Counted from the first letter of the stretch, positions 20,786-33,153 are shown. The stretch is DNA of 64,000 bases from Phytophthora hibernalis (GCA_012656075.1 JAAKBF010000400.1:1-64000); one strand, 5' to 3'. Numbers and translations are program-made. Notes: generated by a model not told the origin, from the sequence alone.

Positions 20786-23700
20786 ATGGCGCTTCCTCTC
20801 CAAAATCGGTGGGATGTGACCCAGTTGGCAGCCAAATATCCGTGGCTTCGAGTGGACCAAGAGGCCCTGGAAGAGTTCCGCTCGCCTTTCCGCTGGGTGT
20901 CAGATACCTCACCCAGTTCGCCTGCTCGGTCAAGAGGCAATGAAAGCGCCGATAAAGCACAACGTCAAGCACCGCGTCGGAATAAGGGGAACATGCGGTC
21001 CAAATGCAGAGAAGAAGAGTCTCGACCTGGAAGGCATGGAAAACAGCGAAGAAGGAAGAAGCGGACAAAGATCAGCGCAATACTTCAAAACCACGAAAGG
21101 ATCTTCGCAAGTCTAAACAGCCCAGATGAACAACTGATGAACAACGCACCATCTAGTCAAGAGTATACTATATCACCGCTCCAATTCACCTCGAGAGAGC
21201 GTACGCCGTTGATGCCTCTGGTTTCTGCTCCAACGCCAATGGAGCTGTTTGATCATGATCGCAGTGAAGACACTGAAGCCTGGCTGGAAGTGTTACAACA
21301 AAGTCACGAGTCACTCGTGCAGCGACGAAAACTCAAGAAGCCGAAAAAGGCAAGAAGCCCTCAAAGCTTCTTGCGTTGCGCTTACCAGTACTTACTCCTT
21401 CGCCGGTCATCTCGGTACACAGCAAAACGGAATCTATGAAGCAAAATGCATCGCTGACACCTCGGTCGTTGCTCGACAAGTATTCGCGGCAAATAAAGGA
21501 TCTGGCTGCAGAAGAAGAACGACTAGAGAAAAGCGTGATGACGCGAATCGCAGAGGAGAAATCTCGACTACCGTTAACCTTCCTCTTCGAGCGCAACGTG
21601 ATGCGCCGCTCCGATGCCCAGCACGATGGTTTGCGAATAGTGACAGCCATTTTCGCAAAGCTGCAGCATCGAATGCTCTACAACAGTTATAAGCGCTGGG
21701 TAGAATTTCTTGAGGTGGTTCGGCACGAGGATAGAAAGCGTGAAGCTCTTCATCTGGCTCAACAACGCGCAGTCGCACTTCTTGAGCGGGTCTCCAGCGA
21801 CGCATACGTAGGAACGCTAGCTCAAGGCTTCCAACATTGGAAGACAGCAATCCACATTCTGATAGATCATGAACGACATGCTGCAGCTGCCGTCATTCAA
21901 AAAGCGGTTCGAATGCACCGCTCAAAACAACACTTAGATGCCCTCCGCCAGGCTGCGAAGGCTCTGGACTACCGTCGAAATCAAGCAATACAGTCGTTGC
22001 TGCGCTTTGAGCGCTATGGAACTATAATGCGGTGGAGCGCACTACGTGTTGGTTTTGATTTCGCGAAACAGAATCGTGCTGCACGAAATCTGCAGCTCTT
22101 TTTGAGGAGAATGGCTGTACGCCGTCGCATTGCTCACCGCGTTAAACGTCGTGAAAGAGCGATTAGAATTCAAGCGCAATGGAGAGCTCATGTAGTCCGA
22201 CAGGAAGTCTTGCGGCGCCGTATTGAGCTAGCTGAGTGCATAGCGTTCGAATTCAAAGCTGCAACTCAAATGCAGCGGGCTGTTCGAGGTTTTCTGGCCA
22301 GAAGTGAGGCGCTACGCCGGAGAATAAGGTTAGAAAGAGCAAAACAAAGTGCCCAGCGACTTCAACGATGGTTAAGACATTGCCGGTTTCTAGCCGCACT
22401 CCAAGCAAAGGTTCGAGAGCGGAAAAGATTGAAAGACGAAGCTCAAGCTCGTGCTGCTGCTGAAGAGCTGGCTCGACTACATTGGAAATCTGTCATTGCT
22501 GTACAGTGCATTTTGCGCGGCTTGCTTGCTCGGAAAGTCTACGACCGCAGGATACAAGCGCGCCGGAGGGAACAAGCCGTAGTATTCTTGCAGCGCTTTT
22601 GGCGTCGACGAACTGGGCTAAATGCACTGGGACTCCGCTTCGCTGAACGTCGCGAAAGAATTGCGCAGTGTCGCTTACAAGCTGCCATCGCCATTCAATG
22701 TGCTCTTCGCTGCTTTCAAGCAAGACACAAACGATTCCTTCTCGCAGCCGGGAAGGAGAGACGACGACGAGCTGCTACAACTTTGCAACGGCATACACGC
22801 GGTTTGATCGCTAGGCGTCGCTACGAGAAAGCTCAACAAGCGGTGATAGTCGTCCAGTGCAGCATCAAGTGTTTTCTAGCACGACGTCGGCGTACTCGGC
22901 GACAAAATGCTATTCACAAGCTTCAAAGGTGGCTCAGAGATGTGTACACTTGTCGAGCCGCGCGCAAAGTTTTAGTTGCGCTACGAATTGAAACAAAGCG
23001 GCGAGAGACATCCGTGATCCTCATTCAAAAGATCATACGCCAGTACGAAGCGCAGCACACTGCACGACTATTTCGCGAGGCGCTGAAAATCGTAAGAATT
23101 GAGCAACGAAGATACTTTGGCTCTGAGAATGGAGGCATCGGCTGGACTACGCATCATGCTTCTTCGGAGCTTCTTACCTACGTGACACAACGTTTTCTCG
23201 AGGATGGTTCTTGCTTCACTACGAAAGAATTGCGATGGCTACGTGCACAGGTTCAGGCTGGGTTAGACCGCTTAGCACATGAAGACCATGCTGCGGTCTA
23301 CCTACAACGTCGATATCGTGGTTACGCTACTCGTTTGGGCTACTGGGTGCATCGGTTGCAAGTGGAGGAGTATCGACGTCTTCAGTCGACAAAAGCTGTC
23401 ATAATTCAAAGTGGAGCAAGACGATGGCTAGCAAAACGATACGTGCGCCGGGTTCGTGAGCAACACAGGTTAGCAGAGCTTAAGGAAGCGTACATTCGGG
23501 AGCGTAAGAGAAAAGAGGAGGAGCGGCTTTGGAAAGAGCGCTACGACCGTAAACAAATGGAGTTGTACGTACAACGAGCACAAGAAGCTGCAAACAAAAT
23601 TCGAGAAGCAAGACGAGAAGCAGATCTAGCTCGTGTCAAGGCCCAAACAGCCGAATATCGTGCCAAAGAACTTGCTGCTGAACGTGAGATCGAGGCGATT

Positions 23701-25327
23701 TTGAAGACACCTGCGACGAAAATGACTGGTACAAATGGTGGAGATAAGAATAAAAAGGAAGAGGAAGCGGATAAAGACCCATGGGTGCAGCTCACGGATG
23801 AATATGGCAACGTCTACTTCTACAACGAAAGTACACAGGAAAGTAGTTGGGATCCTCCACCGCCTCGAAAGAACAAAAAGAAAACATCACCCGAAGAAGA
23901 GGAAGGAAAAGATGTTCCAAGTGAAGAAGGAAAAGATGTTCCAAGTGAGAAAGATAAGAGCGTTGATGAGGAAAAGCCTAAAGAGATCGACCCGCTCGAG
24001 GAGGTTTTACGTGAAGGCAAGTGCATCAAGTGCCAGCGAGTGGCATCAACTAAGCGTTGTTTAGACTGCCAAGATACCAAGCGAGCGCTTTATTGTACGG
24101 TGTGCTTCGGCCAGCACACTACACGTTCAAGCGAAGAAAATTCGTCTACTCCCAGCAACGTCAAGCACGATTTTGAGGTGGTTCCCGATGCTTCGGTCAT
24201 TCCTGCTCGTTGTGAATCGGGAATGGAGTGTAAAATCGACGAAGATAACAACCAAGAACCAGCACTGAAATGTTTGGCTGCTTATTACTGCTACGAGTGC
24301 ACTCCTCCGCCTCAAAACGAGTCATCTATCGACACTTCAACCGAAGCCAAGCTCTCAGGAACTACATCCACCACCGAAAGTGACGCCGAAGCACCCGGCT
24401 GCTTCTACTGCGAATCATGCTTTGCTCATGACCATGAGACGGCTAGGAAGCTCCAACATGTGGAAACGGCACTGCGCTTTCGTCGCGGCGCTTTGTTATG
24501 CTGCGACTGCGGACGCACTCGCTGTACGTCAATGTGAGTCTTGTGGAGGAGACAAATTCTGCGAGGCATGTTTTACCTCTTCACACAACGATAGCAAGCG
24601 ACGAAGTATGAAGCATATTTCGACTGCACTAGATGTACTGCGCGACTTACTTGAACACGAAACGGATCGATACTGTGTGGAATGTGACGTTCGTGCCAGC
24701 TCAAGACTTTGCAATCTCTGTGGGGATGGTTTCTGCGATGGGTGCTTTGACAAGGCCCACGCGAAAGGAGCCAAGCGCCGACACACCTGGTTGCCGTGGT
24801 CCGTCGCAGCTCAGCATGGAGATTGGATTGAGATTAAGGACGACAAAGCCACGATCTACTTCAATGTCGAGACAAAAGAGTCAACAAGTGATCGACCAAA
24901 TGTTCTGGTCGCCGGTGAAGAGCGACATCGACTCAAGCTAGCAGAACGCGAACAGCTTCAGCGAAGTCGACTGGTGGAGCTGGAAAGTGAGGTGGTCAAG
25001 CTCAAGGAACAACTTCGAGATCTTCGAGCCCAAGACCGAGCAGTCGGTCGATCTCGAACACCAGCGACAAACTCAGATGATAGCCGTTCAAAGGCAAGTG
25101 AGTCAGACACGAAACCTGCAAAGCGGGGAGTCCTCAGCAAAGTATTCGGTCGAAAGCCTCCACAGCGAGCACTTACGCCGGAAGAGCGACAACGAATTGC
25201 TGAGGACCTCGCCGAAAGGTTTCGAGCTGAAAAACAGCCCGTGAACACTCATGTCTTCCAACAAGCCATAATCCACGAGCTAACGGCACTTGCCGTGAAC
25301 TCGCCACAACCCAACAAGCCGAAATAG
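20786..25327 (+). CDS. large IQ-array / WW / B-box-like protein
   Basis: About 1,500 residues in three frames joined by two single-base shifts: at A5 21344-21348 (one A short) and near 24520. The start ATG 20786 gives a basic, disordered N-terminus. From about 21,880 to 23,450 there is an array of at least twelve IQ-like helices, for example AAVIQKAVRMHRSK, ATQMQRAVRGFLARSE, VIAVQCILRGLLARK, AATTLQRHTRGLIARRR and AAVYLQRRYRGYATR. Next come a charged coiled coil, a WW domain (WVQLTDEYGNVYFYNEST, then SWDPPPP; 23780-23865), and Cys/His-rich B-box-like fingers (CIKCQRVASTKRCLDCQD; CESCGGDKFCEACFTSSH; CNLCGDGFCDGCFDKAHA). A second, degenerate WW (DWIEIKDDKATIYFN) and a coiled coil complete it. 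IQ motifs bind calmodulin-like light chains, and WW binds proline motifs. A cytoskeletal scaffold is likely (inference). Confidence 0.8.
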
Positions 25328-25445
25328 CTGACATTCGCCGCTTTTTATAGGGAGTTCACTTGGACATGTTTGCAGCCGTTGCGTCTCCCACGAAATCGTG
25401 TTTGTGCGTGTATCGTCGACTGGGTGAGCTTTGGACGATGCCAAA

Positions 25446-27406
25446 ATGACTCCAGAGGTGCCAATCACTCGTCGGGAGTCGCGGTTGCAGGACGACGTCG
25501 GAAATGACAAGCACCACCCATTCACACTGGAAGACGAAAGTGTAGTTGCATCACCTACAACAGAGTCCGACGCAACATCGACCATCCGAAACCACAGAGC
25601 ATGGGCTCTGGATGACATCGAAGGTTTAATCATGGAAGTTGTGGGGATATCGCCATAGGAAGCGCGGGGCAGTCGATGGAAAATGTCGTGAATCGCCGGT
25701 TATTCGAATGTGTAGCTGCGTGGGGTCGGCGTTAATCCAGGAGACTTTAGCTTCGGCAATAGCTCCGACAGGTGATCCCTGCGTGGACTCGAGCGAAAGC
25801 GCTATCTTGAATAATTCAAGAGCTTTTCTTGGGCGTGACGAAATCGCGTTGGAATCTATCAAGCCACCTAAGAGCTGTCTAGTTGATTTCACATATCAGC
25901 GGAGACAAGTACCGATTCGAGTCGCAAAGCGTAATCACTACGACAGCGAAGCTCTTCACGCAGTCCTGACAGCGACCCGACCACATGCACATCCAGCTTC
26001 AATCGCGTCGTCGAGGCCGACAACGAAAAGTAAAATGAAGAGGAAGCAGCATGGGGCACCGACAGCCCATCCAAAATATACAGGACCTCAACCCGGAGTA
26101 CCTTATAGTACAGAGGTTCACGACAACAAACAGCATACGTCAAGGAGGCATCATTTTGTGTCGCCTCGAAAGCAATAGCAAAACACCAAGTGGTCACAGA
26201 AGGTGATCAAACAACATTATCTCCGCGGGATCCTCACTTTCACAACGCTGGAGCAGGCCTACAACTTGACATTGACGTTGATTCCGCTTGCCCGGATAAT
26301 CTTGTAGCAAGTGCTCAAACACGATCGCCACCGCCCCTGTCAAAATCGCCGTCCTCTGTTGCATTAATACGACGACATCCTCCAGGATCAACTCGAGCTG
26401 CCAAAAAGCTCTGCTTTGGTGAGCGAGAAGACGAGGTGAAAGTGGAGTTTGCCCTTCAGAAAACACTGCCGAAGCGGGGTAGCGTTAGTAAAAGAGGCGT
26501 CCTACCCGACATCGATGGTGGGAGAAAGACGTCACGTCCAAACCTAGCGCTTGAGGCCTTTGACAGCATCAAAGACGCTGGTAGCGACACTGAACGAGAA
26601 ACGGAGTCTCATGAAGATCCACAGGACCAACACTTTCATGCGATGCCCTTGTCGCCTGGCGTGAAGGTCCGATCTGGAGAGGAGGCAAATGCTGGACCAG
26701 ACTTGTCTCTTTTTGCGTCACGTATGTGTCGGTCCACTTTCGTGGTAAGTTATCGCGCCATCTTCTTGTATTATTTGCGAGAGATCGCTAACATTGTGGC
26801 TTCATCCAGCGGATGGAAACTTGCACACTCCCGATACCAGTGTCGGCAACTGCTCCAAACCAGCATCAAGTACAACAACGTGGAAAGGGAACCTTTCTGA
26901 CCGAGACGGCATTGTACCCTGGTCTTTCTCCTGCAGCTATGAATTTCAAAGGAGACCAAGTGATTGGTCAGGGTCGAAATCGCCCTCTCGCTGGTGATAA
27001 CAGGGTCGGGAGTAAATCTGACGACCTGTCGTACGCCGAGCCTACAGCTTCGTGCTCGTGCAGTTCCTCGAGTTCATTGGTAAGGAAAAAATGCTGCTCT
27101 TCATTGCTGCTCAGTTTTACTCACACCTTGGTGTTGCAGACGCTCTTTCGACAACACAGTAAAGTACAACGTCCATGTCGTTCATGCAGCAACCCGAAAT
27201 CCGAATCAACTCGAACGGATACAATGAACTTCACAAGTCTTGTAAAGCAGCGTGCATTTCATATGAAGCCACCGTGTTTGCCGACGTCATCTTCTCCTAC
27301 CAAACGCGCTCCAGGTTCCTCTCCGCGACGAGTAACCAGCGCCCCACCAGCTTGCTCGCGTACGTTCATTTATATTCTTGATAACGAAGAGGAGCTTGAA
27401 CACTGA
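25446..27406 (+). CDS. hypothetical disordered protein, three exons
   Basis: Starts at ATG 25446 (MTPEVPITRRES) about 120 bp after the IQ/WW gene. Two single-base shifts are needed: near 25640, and at T4 26154-26157 (one T short). Introns: 26745-26809 (GTAAGT...CCAG, 65 bp) and 27080-27139 (GTAAGG...GCAG, 60 bp), both keeping the frame. The protein is low-complexity, rich in Ser, Pro and Arg, with an acidic end (DNEEELEH). No domain recognised. Well-formed introns and matching phases support a real gene. Confidence 0.55.
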
Positions 27407-27647
27407 CGGATGTTTGCTTGGTGGTCATCACAGCTCTAGCACGACGAAATCTCATGCTTAGCAAGAAATCACCTCCATCCCACAACAGAGATCTAGATAC
27501 TGCAACTAAAATATCGTAGACAATAAATGCCCTTACCATCTCACCAAAAACAAGGGAGCGCGACAGAAAATGATTAGTTAGGAAGGCACTGCATAGGTGA
27601 CGAAGTCAGTGATGCCCCCTCACAGTTTTCTCCAGTTTCGAGTGCGC
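27407..27647. other. short intergenic spacer
   Basis: Non-coding spacer between convergent genes (hypothetical gene, plus; nuclease-like gene, minus). No further features seen. Confidence 0.4.
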
Positions 27648-28293
27648 TTACCCTGCACGCATGCGGGCCTTGTAGTCGCTGGAGCTCTCCATCTTCTTTC
27701 CTTGACTCCAAATCCCTCGTTTCTTGCTCTTCACCTTCTCATCCAGTCTCTCATAAACCTCCTGCTTGCCTCCGTACACTGCCCCCGCTTGGCGGTACAC
27801 TGGCCCAGCCCCACCTTGAGAATCTCCTCGGATGCATCGCGTCGGAACGGCCACCGCCCGTTCTGCACCTTGCACACTGCACGTGCGAACTGGTCTTTAT
27901 GTAGCAGTGTGAGCGTCAGCTTCCTCCCCTCGAGGGTCGAGGCCAGCCACTTCTTGGCGTCGTCTGCGTTGCAACGCACCAATTCCCGCCAGGCGGATCT
28001 GCAGCGTGTGGTCCGACAGTTTCCTGTCAAAGCTCCCAGGCCCTCGGCAAAGCGGCAACTGACGCGCTCGGAACGTGTCTCCGTCGCTGAAGTTCACAGC
28101 CCGAGCGTGGAGTTTGCCTTGTTCGTTGAAAAGCCGATTGGGCACGTCTTCCACCGTCGCGAACCGGCGGAATGGCTGCCGCAGACGAGCAGACGAGCAG
28201 TCCCACGCTTACTCCGAGCACGAAGGCCCCGCACACGACGGGCGTGGAGGGATGGTGCAGTAGCAATTGCGGGTCGTCGGTCATGGTATGCAA
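27648..28293 (-). pseudogene. staphylococcal-nuclease-like protein, LCL3-like, broken
   Basis: Minus-strand pieces in four frames spell a membrane-anchored SNase-fold protein. There is an N-terminal transmembrane helix VVCGAFVLGVSVGLLVCSSA (about 28250-28190), then GKLHARAVNFSDGDTFRAR (28117-28060), LQIRLAGIG (about 28005), KKWLASTLEGRKLTLTLLHK, DQFARAVCKV (27964-27880) and VYRQAGAVYGGKQEVYERL, ending KSKKRGIWSQGKKM. This order and spacing match LCL3/SNase family proteins. After RLAGI the family normally has a metal-binding DAPE motif and a loop; here the sequence jumps straight to the next helix in another frame, so the active site is incomplete. Frame breaks occur near 28180, 27985 and 27800. 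Confidence 0.65.
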
Positions 28294-28555
28294 CTGGGTG
28301 GTGCACTGCTCTCATTGCTGGGCGACCAACGCCTGCAGCTTCTTGCCCTCGTCTTGTGCCATGCCAGGCGATCGCAACGGTCTCAGATGATTTACAGTTA
28401 TCGAGAGATTTGTTGGGCAGTACATGTATTAATAATAATACTTCGTAGTACTTAATAATTGTAAAATAATTAGAAGTAATACACAACGACTGGAGTTTCG
28501 GGTCTGGTTTCGGGTCTGGCTATTATGAATACCGGTTTGTATTTTAATACATGGA

Positions 28556-30112
28556 CTACTGCAAAGCGTCTAAAGTGTGAAGGGCCTCGCTGCGCAGTAA
28601 GGCTTCCATGTCCTTCTCGATGGCTTCTTGCACAGACAGTTCCTGTGCATTTAATGTCGAACCAAGGGACATGTTGTCAGGACGCCAGGTTGAATCGAAT
28701 TGGTTTGCGGCTGGTCTGACTGGGTCTGGTGCACTCGCTGCACTGAGGCCTCCCCAGCGACGCGATGCGAACAGATCTTCAGCGTACAGATCCTTCACTT
28801 CATCAAAAACTGCAAGATCGCTGTCGATACTTGTTGAGAAATGCTCGAAGAACGATCCTCAGAAGCAGGAACTTGCTCTTGAGGGGTCACAAGTCGCTCA
28901 TCTTGAACTGTTTCCACAGCACGCTCAATTGGTTCAGATGCAGGTTTTTCCTTCTCAATCATTTGGTTACGATGCTCTTGCTGGATCAGCTTATTTGCAA
29001 CTTTCAGCTCCTCCTTGAGCAGCTTCATTTCAGCGTCAAATCGTTCCTGCTGCGTTCGTGCGTTCAACTGTATTACCTCTTGTTGCTCCTTCGCCTTGAG
29101 CTGAATTGCTTCTTGCTGTTCACGAAGAAGCGCGTGTAACCTGTCCAGCTTTTCTTCTCCAATTGTCGCCGTACGTTCAAGTCGCTGGTCGAGAGCCCTC
29201 TGCTTTTCAAGGACACGTTCGTTCCGCTCCTTCAACAATAGCTCCTGTGAGTCCTTCAATTCCTCCTTCGATTCTCGTAGTTCCATTGCAAACTGTTCTT
29301 GTTGTTCCATCATCTTCCGTTTCATCCCATCCTGCTGTCGCTGCACAAGATCACGCAGTTTATCCACTTCAAGCTTGAGTAAATCGAGCGTCTGCTCCGC
29401 CTCGAGACGAGATCGCGTCTCAGCGTCTGTGCTCTTCTCCAGCACCAGCACTCGCTCTTCAAATGTCTGCGCCTTCCTCGTCGCAGAACGAAGCTCACCA
29501 CATAGCTCTTGGATCTTTTCAGCATCTTGTCGCACTTGCTCTCGCAGCTCCTTCACCTCAGCCTCCAGCACCCCCTCTGTCGACTAAACTCTCTCTCTGC
29601 TTCCTCTTGCAAAGTCCCCACCTGCTCCAAACCCACAACAAACACACGTAGACTCAGTATCACCCCCTTCATACTATACTACGTAGTAAAAGGCAACCAA
29701 TACATGTAGCAGCTCCTACTTGACTATACTAGTGCATGCTCACCTCGACGATGCGATGCACCAGCTTGGTCACCTTCTCCCTGTCTTCCGGGCACAGATC
29801 AGCGATTTTTGCATTAACCGGTCGGTTCTCTGCCGTCTCCAGAGTCGCTTTAGTGAGGACGGACTGCCTCATCTCCCTCCATCCCGACGGGGCAGCCTCT
29901 ACCTCGAGCGACGTGCCTTTCCGAGCCGTAAAACTGCGTCCAGCAGCTTGGTTTGACGTCCGTAGCGCTTCGCCGGGATCCGCGCGTGGCTGAGCTGTAC
30001 CAGTTGGTGTCTTTGACGAGTTGGTCGCAGTCCGAAGAGCTGAAGTTGCTCCTGGTCGCCGCACGCCGCCGCCGCCCGAGCCGTGTCTCCTCCATCCGGC
30101 CGGTGCGTCCAT
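28556..30112 (-). CDS. coiled-coil protein, two exons
   Basis: Exon 1 is 30112-29744 (ATG at 30112, MDAPAGWRRHG) and ends ...LCPEDREKVTKLVHRIVE. The intron is 29743-29584 (GTGAGC...TTTAG, 160 bp) and splices in phase to STEGVLEAEVKELREQ. Exon 2 holds a long continuous coiled coil (EKIQELCGELRSATRKAQ, KLEVDKLRDLVQRQQDGMK, EELKVANKLIQQEHRNQ). A single-base shift at about 28850 joins it to the C-terminal frame (FDEVKDLYAEDLFASRRW, ending DALQ at 28556). The conserved-looking LCPEDREKVTKLVHR block before the coil recalls centrosomal coiled-coil proteins, but I would not name a family. A MITE sits 25 bp upstream of the start codon. Confidence 0.7.
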
Positions 30113-30137
30113 TTGCAACAAAATCACGACTACCAAA

Positions 30138-30407
30138 TACACCGTTCACCCTAATTAGTCGTGCCACGACTATTTACCGTGTACGGTTCGAAGTCCTCCC
30201 AACCTTGTTTGGAAACCGTCCTTCTCAAAAACTACTAACCAACACTAAGAGTAAATACACCACGTAACCGGCCTTGTTGAGATCTATCAGAATCGGGCTC
30301 TTTTCTTGATTTAAGGTAAAAATGAAAATATTTGTCAAAACCTGTGGAATGATTACCAAAGGTGCATGACTATTTAGGTCACACGACTAATTAGGGTGAA
30401 CGGTGTA
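30138..30407. mobile_element. MITE copy 1, TA-flanked
   Basis: The 266-bp element 30140-30405 is flanked by TA and has perfect 24-bp terminal inverted repeats starting CACCGTTCACCCTAATTAGT. It has no coding sequence. TA flanks and the length suggest a Tc1/mariner/pogo-type MITE. A related copy is at 61889-62156. It lies between the start codon of the minus-strand coiled-coil gene and the plus-strand GH30 pseudogene. Confidence 0.85.
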
Positions 30408-30562
30408 CACGCCATCAAATACACACTGAGACAGCTATTGTCATTTTTGATGCCGTGGACAAGTTGAAGTGAGTTCTGCCCGCCTCCTCGATGGTGTTTT
30501 ACTAAAACAGTTTTAGTGCTAGTTAGAGTTGAATTGGCAAGCGGGTAGCAAAGCAATTTGAT

Positions 30563-31271
30563 ATGGTAATGGAGCCCACAGCGTACGGTACAAGCTCGTT
30601 GGATAGTGACGAGCGTCTATTTCATCCAGCCCATGTATTCCTTCATCCATACTCTTCTCCAAATTCGTCCCAGTCGGCTCTCGTCGCGTGAAGACGCAAG
30701 TTGCGGTTCGCTTTACCAAACCTGGCGACGAGCAATTGTACGTTCACTATCAGGCCTCGCTTGAAAGTTGTGACGGCAGCTCGCGGCAGGTTCTTCATCG
30801 CACGGATGATGGCAATATCCAGGTGAATGGCACTCCATTTTGCATCAGCATGATACGGTACCATCTCCGAACGAGGGCAACGAGATCCGACTCGTGGAGT
30901 GCCAGTACACACAGCAGACGTGGACATTCGAAGAAGACATGCAGCGAATTTGTATCGATGATGATTGCTTGTCACTGAATCATGGTGTGACGCAGGATGG
31001 AGACGGAAGACAAATGTGTTGACGAAGTGGCTAGTGGATGTTCAAGGCATGGGACGGCACGCTGCACTCCCAGGCGTCGACAACAGACCAGTGCATGACG
31101 GTAGGCTACTCGTTTGTGCAGACTGCTGCTTTTGTGACGCCCGATAACCGAAAGGTGCTGGTGGTGCTGAACGAGAAGACGGAGCCGGCAGATTTTCAGG
31201 TATAAGTTGGCGAAGCGGTGCTGGACACATCGGTTTTGCCGGGCGTCATTCGCACGTACATTTGGGAGTGA
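30563..31271 (+). pseudogene. GH30-A, internally deleted glycosidase
   Basis: Starts with the same N-terminal tag as the other two copies (EPTAYGTSSLDSDERLF), then jumps directly to the end of the catalytic domain (IQPM...F...PVGSRRVKTQVAVRF). It thereby loses the membrane helix and nearly all of the GH30 barrel, roughly 400 residues including both catalytic Glu. What follows is the C-terminal region with the beta-trefoil-like insert (SLESCDGSSRQVLHRTDDGN, LSLNHGVTQDGDGR) in shifting frames, ending IRTYIWE at 31271. It is on the plus strand, opposite to GH30-B and -C. Clearly non-functional. Confidence 0.85.
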
Positions 31272-32068
31272 AAGCATCAAGTGGTCGGAGTCTAGTTAGT
31301 ACAATTCGGAGGATTCGTCCAGACAACGAACACGGTGTGAACGCAGGAACTGCAATAATCATTGAAAAGGAAAACCACCCACGGCGATGCGAGCTTCAGT
31401 GGTTCAGGAGGTGAACGAAGTACCCAACTAAAAGTATAACACTTGAAGCTAGTACTTGCTACGCCTGCAACATCAAACACACAGTGCCTTTCGTTACGCA
31501 AAGTCTAAATAAACTTCATCCACGAGCAGTCAACCTACTGGAACTGCGAGTGTTGCGCTACATCTTGTGTCGTCGTAGCGCCATCACATTTGCCAGGTAC
31601 GAAAAGGACGACAAGTGGAACTACACAACACAATCAGCATCTACCACCTCCACTCCTCAAACACGCCCCTCACGTGTCGGTTGTAGTCGTCTACCACAAA
31701 TTGCACACATGAGCCTTTCACAATGTTTAATAATGTCAACACGAGATTGCAACCAAACCTGGTGAGATCTGGTGCGACTGTCTTGCACGTTCCAACTGCA
31801 GCACGCGCTGCTGTGCCGCCGACTCGTGGCGCTTCAAGGCCGTCTGTCCATCTGCCAATACATTAATTCCCTCCCCAATGCCATTCAATGCACTACTACA
31901 AACGTACGCGCTGGTGTCCATTGGGTGTCCATGGCCGAAAGCTCACGCGAATCGGATAATGGAGGCATGTTGCATCAACAATGTGAACGGTTCAAGGTCA
32001 TTCAAACGGGGATCATGTCCCGCATCAAAGTGACAAGGATCCATTTCGGACTGTAGCTATTTGAGGCA
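31272..32068. other. intergenic, nothing recognised
   Basis: Only short frames. An Inr-like TCCATTTCGG lies at about 32039-32048, 20 bp before the methyltransferase ATG, but it is a weak match. Confidence 0.35.
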
Positions 32069-32965
32069 ATGGAGGAGGAGGGCTCGTTCACGCACTGGGC
32101 GCGCTGTGTGGAGGTGCCGATCGGTGCGTCTCGCGTGGTGTCGGTGGAGCAGGACCCGGAATCGTTTGTGCTGGGCACGACGGTCTGGGACAGCAGCAAG
32201 ACGCTGCTCAAGTTCATCGAGCAGCGCCCCGAGAGTTCCAGCGGTTTTCGTCCATCTGCGAGCTCGGCGCTGGCTGTGGAGGTCTGGCAGGAATCGCTAG
32301 TGCAATTGTAACTGAAGGACTGGCAGATGTGGTGCTCACAGACATTGGCCCGGTGCTCCCGTGGCTACGACGAAATGTGAGAGAGAACCTGACGCACAAG
32401 GAGGCGCAGCGCGTTCGAGTTGAACAACACGCTTGGTACGGAGATACGAGCTTCAGTTGTAGTGCAATCGAAGAACTAATGGTGTTCTATTGGGTTGTTG
32501 ATGTAGGGAACGCCGACGACGAATCTCAAGCCGCCATTTGACTGCATCTTGTGTGCAGATGTGGTGTACGAGAAGGCGTGCGTCAAGCCGTTGGTGCAGT
32601 CGCTGTTGGCGCTCTCGCATCGCAAGACGGTCATCTTCTTGGTGAATGAGCGTCGAGCGCCGAAGGTCCGAGATGAGTTTATGCACTACTTGGACACCTA
32701 CTTCCAATGGAAGGAAGTGCCCAAGGCGGAGCTGGACGCCGACTACCTCAAAGAGGCGATTGAAGTGTTTGTGATGCGCACCAAGAAGCGCAAAGTGCCC
32801 GTGGAGATGCAGATCGAGACGCTAGACAACTACAACCCCGATGAACACGAGTACCATCAATTTGGTGGCGCAGCTTCAAACGAAGCGGATCCGTATGATC
32901 GTGATCTCTGGAATGGCCTGCTGCGGGACTTGTCACTTGATCCTGCCGAGAAGCAACCAAGTTGA
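32069..32965 (+). CDS. METTL21-type lysine methyltransferase
   Basis: SAM-dependent methyltransferase of the METTL21/lysine-methyltransferase family (seven-beta-strand fold). Motifs: FVLGTTVWDSSKTLLKF (32167-32218; the family's WDSS-like motif), SAM-binding ICELGAGCGGLAGI (about 32255-32296), VVLTDIGPVLPWL (acidic end of strand 2), FDCILCADVVYEKA (32537-32580) and the C-terminal VFVMRTKKRK. Start ATG 32069. One base appears missing near 32234. An intron from about 32435 (GTACGG) to about 32508 (ATGTAG) rejoins the frame only if one G is also missing at 32508-32511. Family members methylate Lys on chaperones or elongation factors in the cytosol. The substrate here is unknown. Confidence 0.8.
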
Positions 32966-33153
32966 GGTTTACGAGAATACCAGCAGCAGAAATACTACAG
33001 TAAATATGTACATTAGTTTGTGCAAGACGTATTTCTGTTGATGTTTTAGCAGGCTTGCTTGTACAGTATCTACTTGTTCTCGTCACCATTGTGTATCTGT
33101 TGCATCTGCATTTCACCTTGCGTTGTACGATAGGATTACCGCCGCGTGCTTTC

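Noticed and set aside
27597..28448. A 283-codon plus-strand ORF
   Set aside because: It is antisense to the SNase-like gene, whose motifs are clear on the minus strand.
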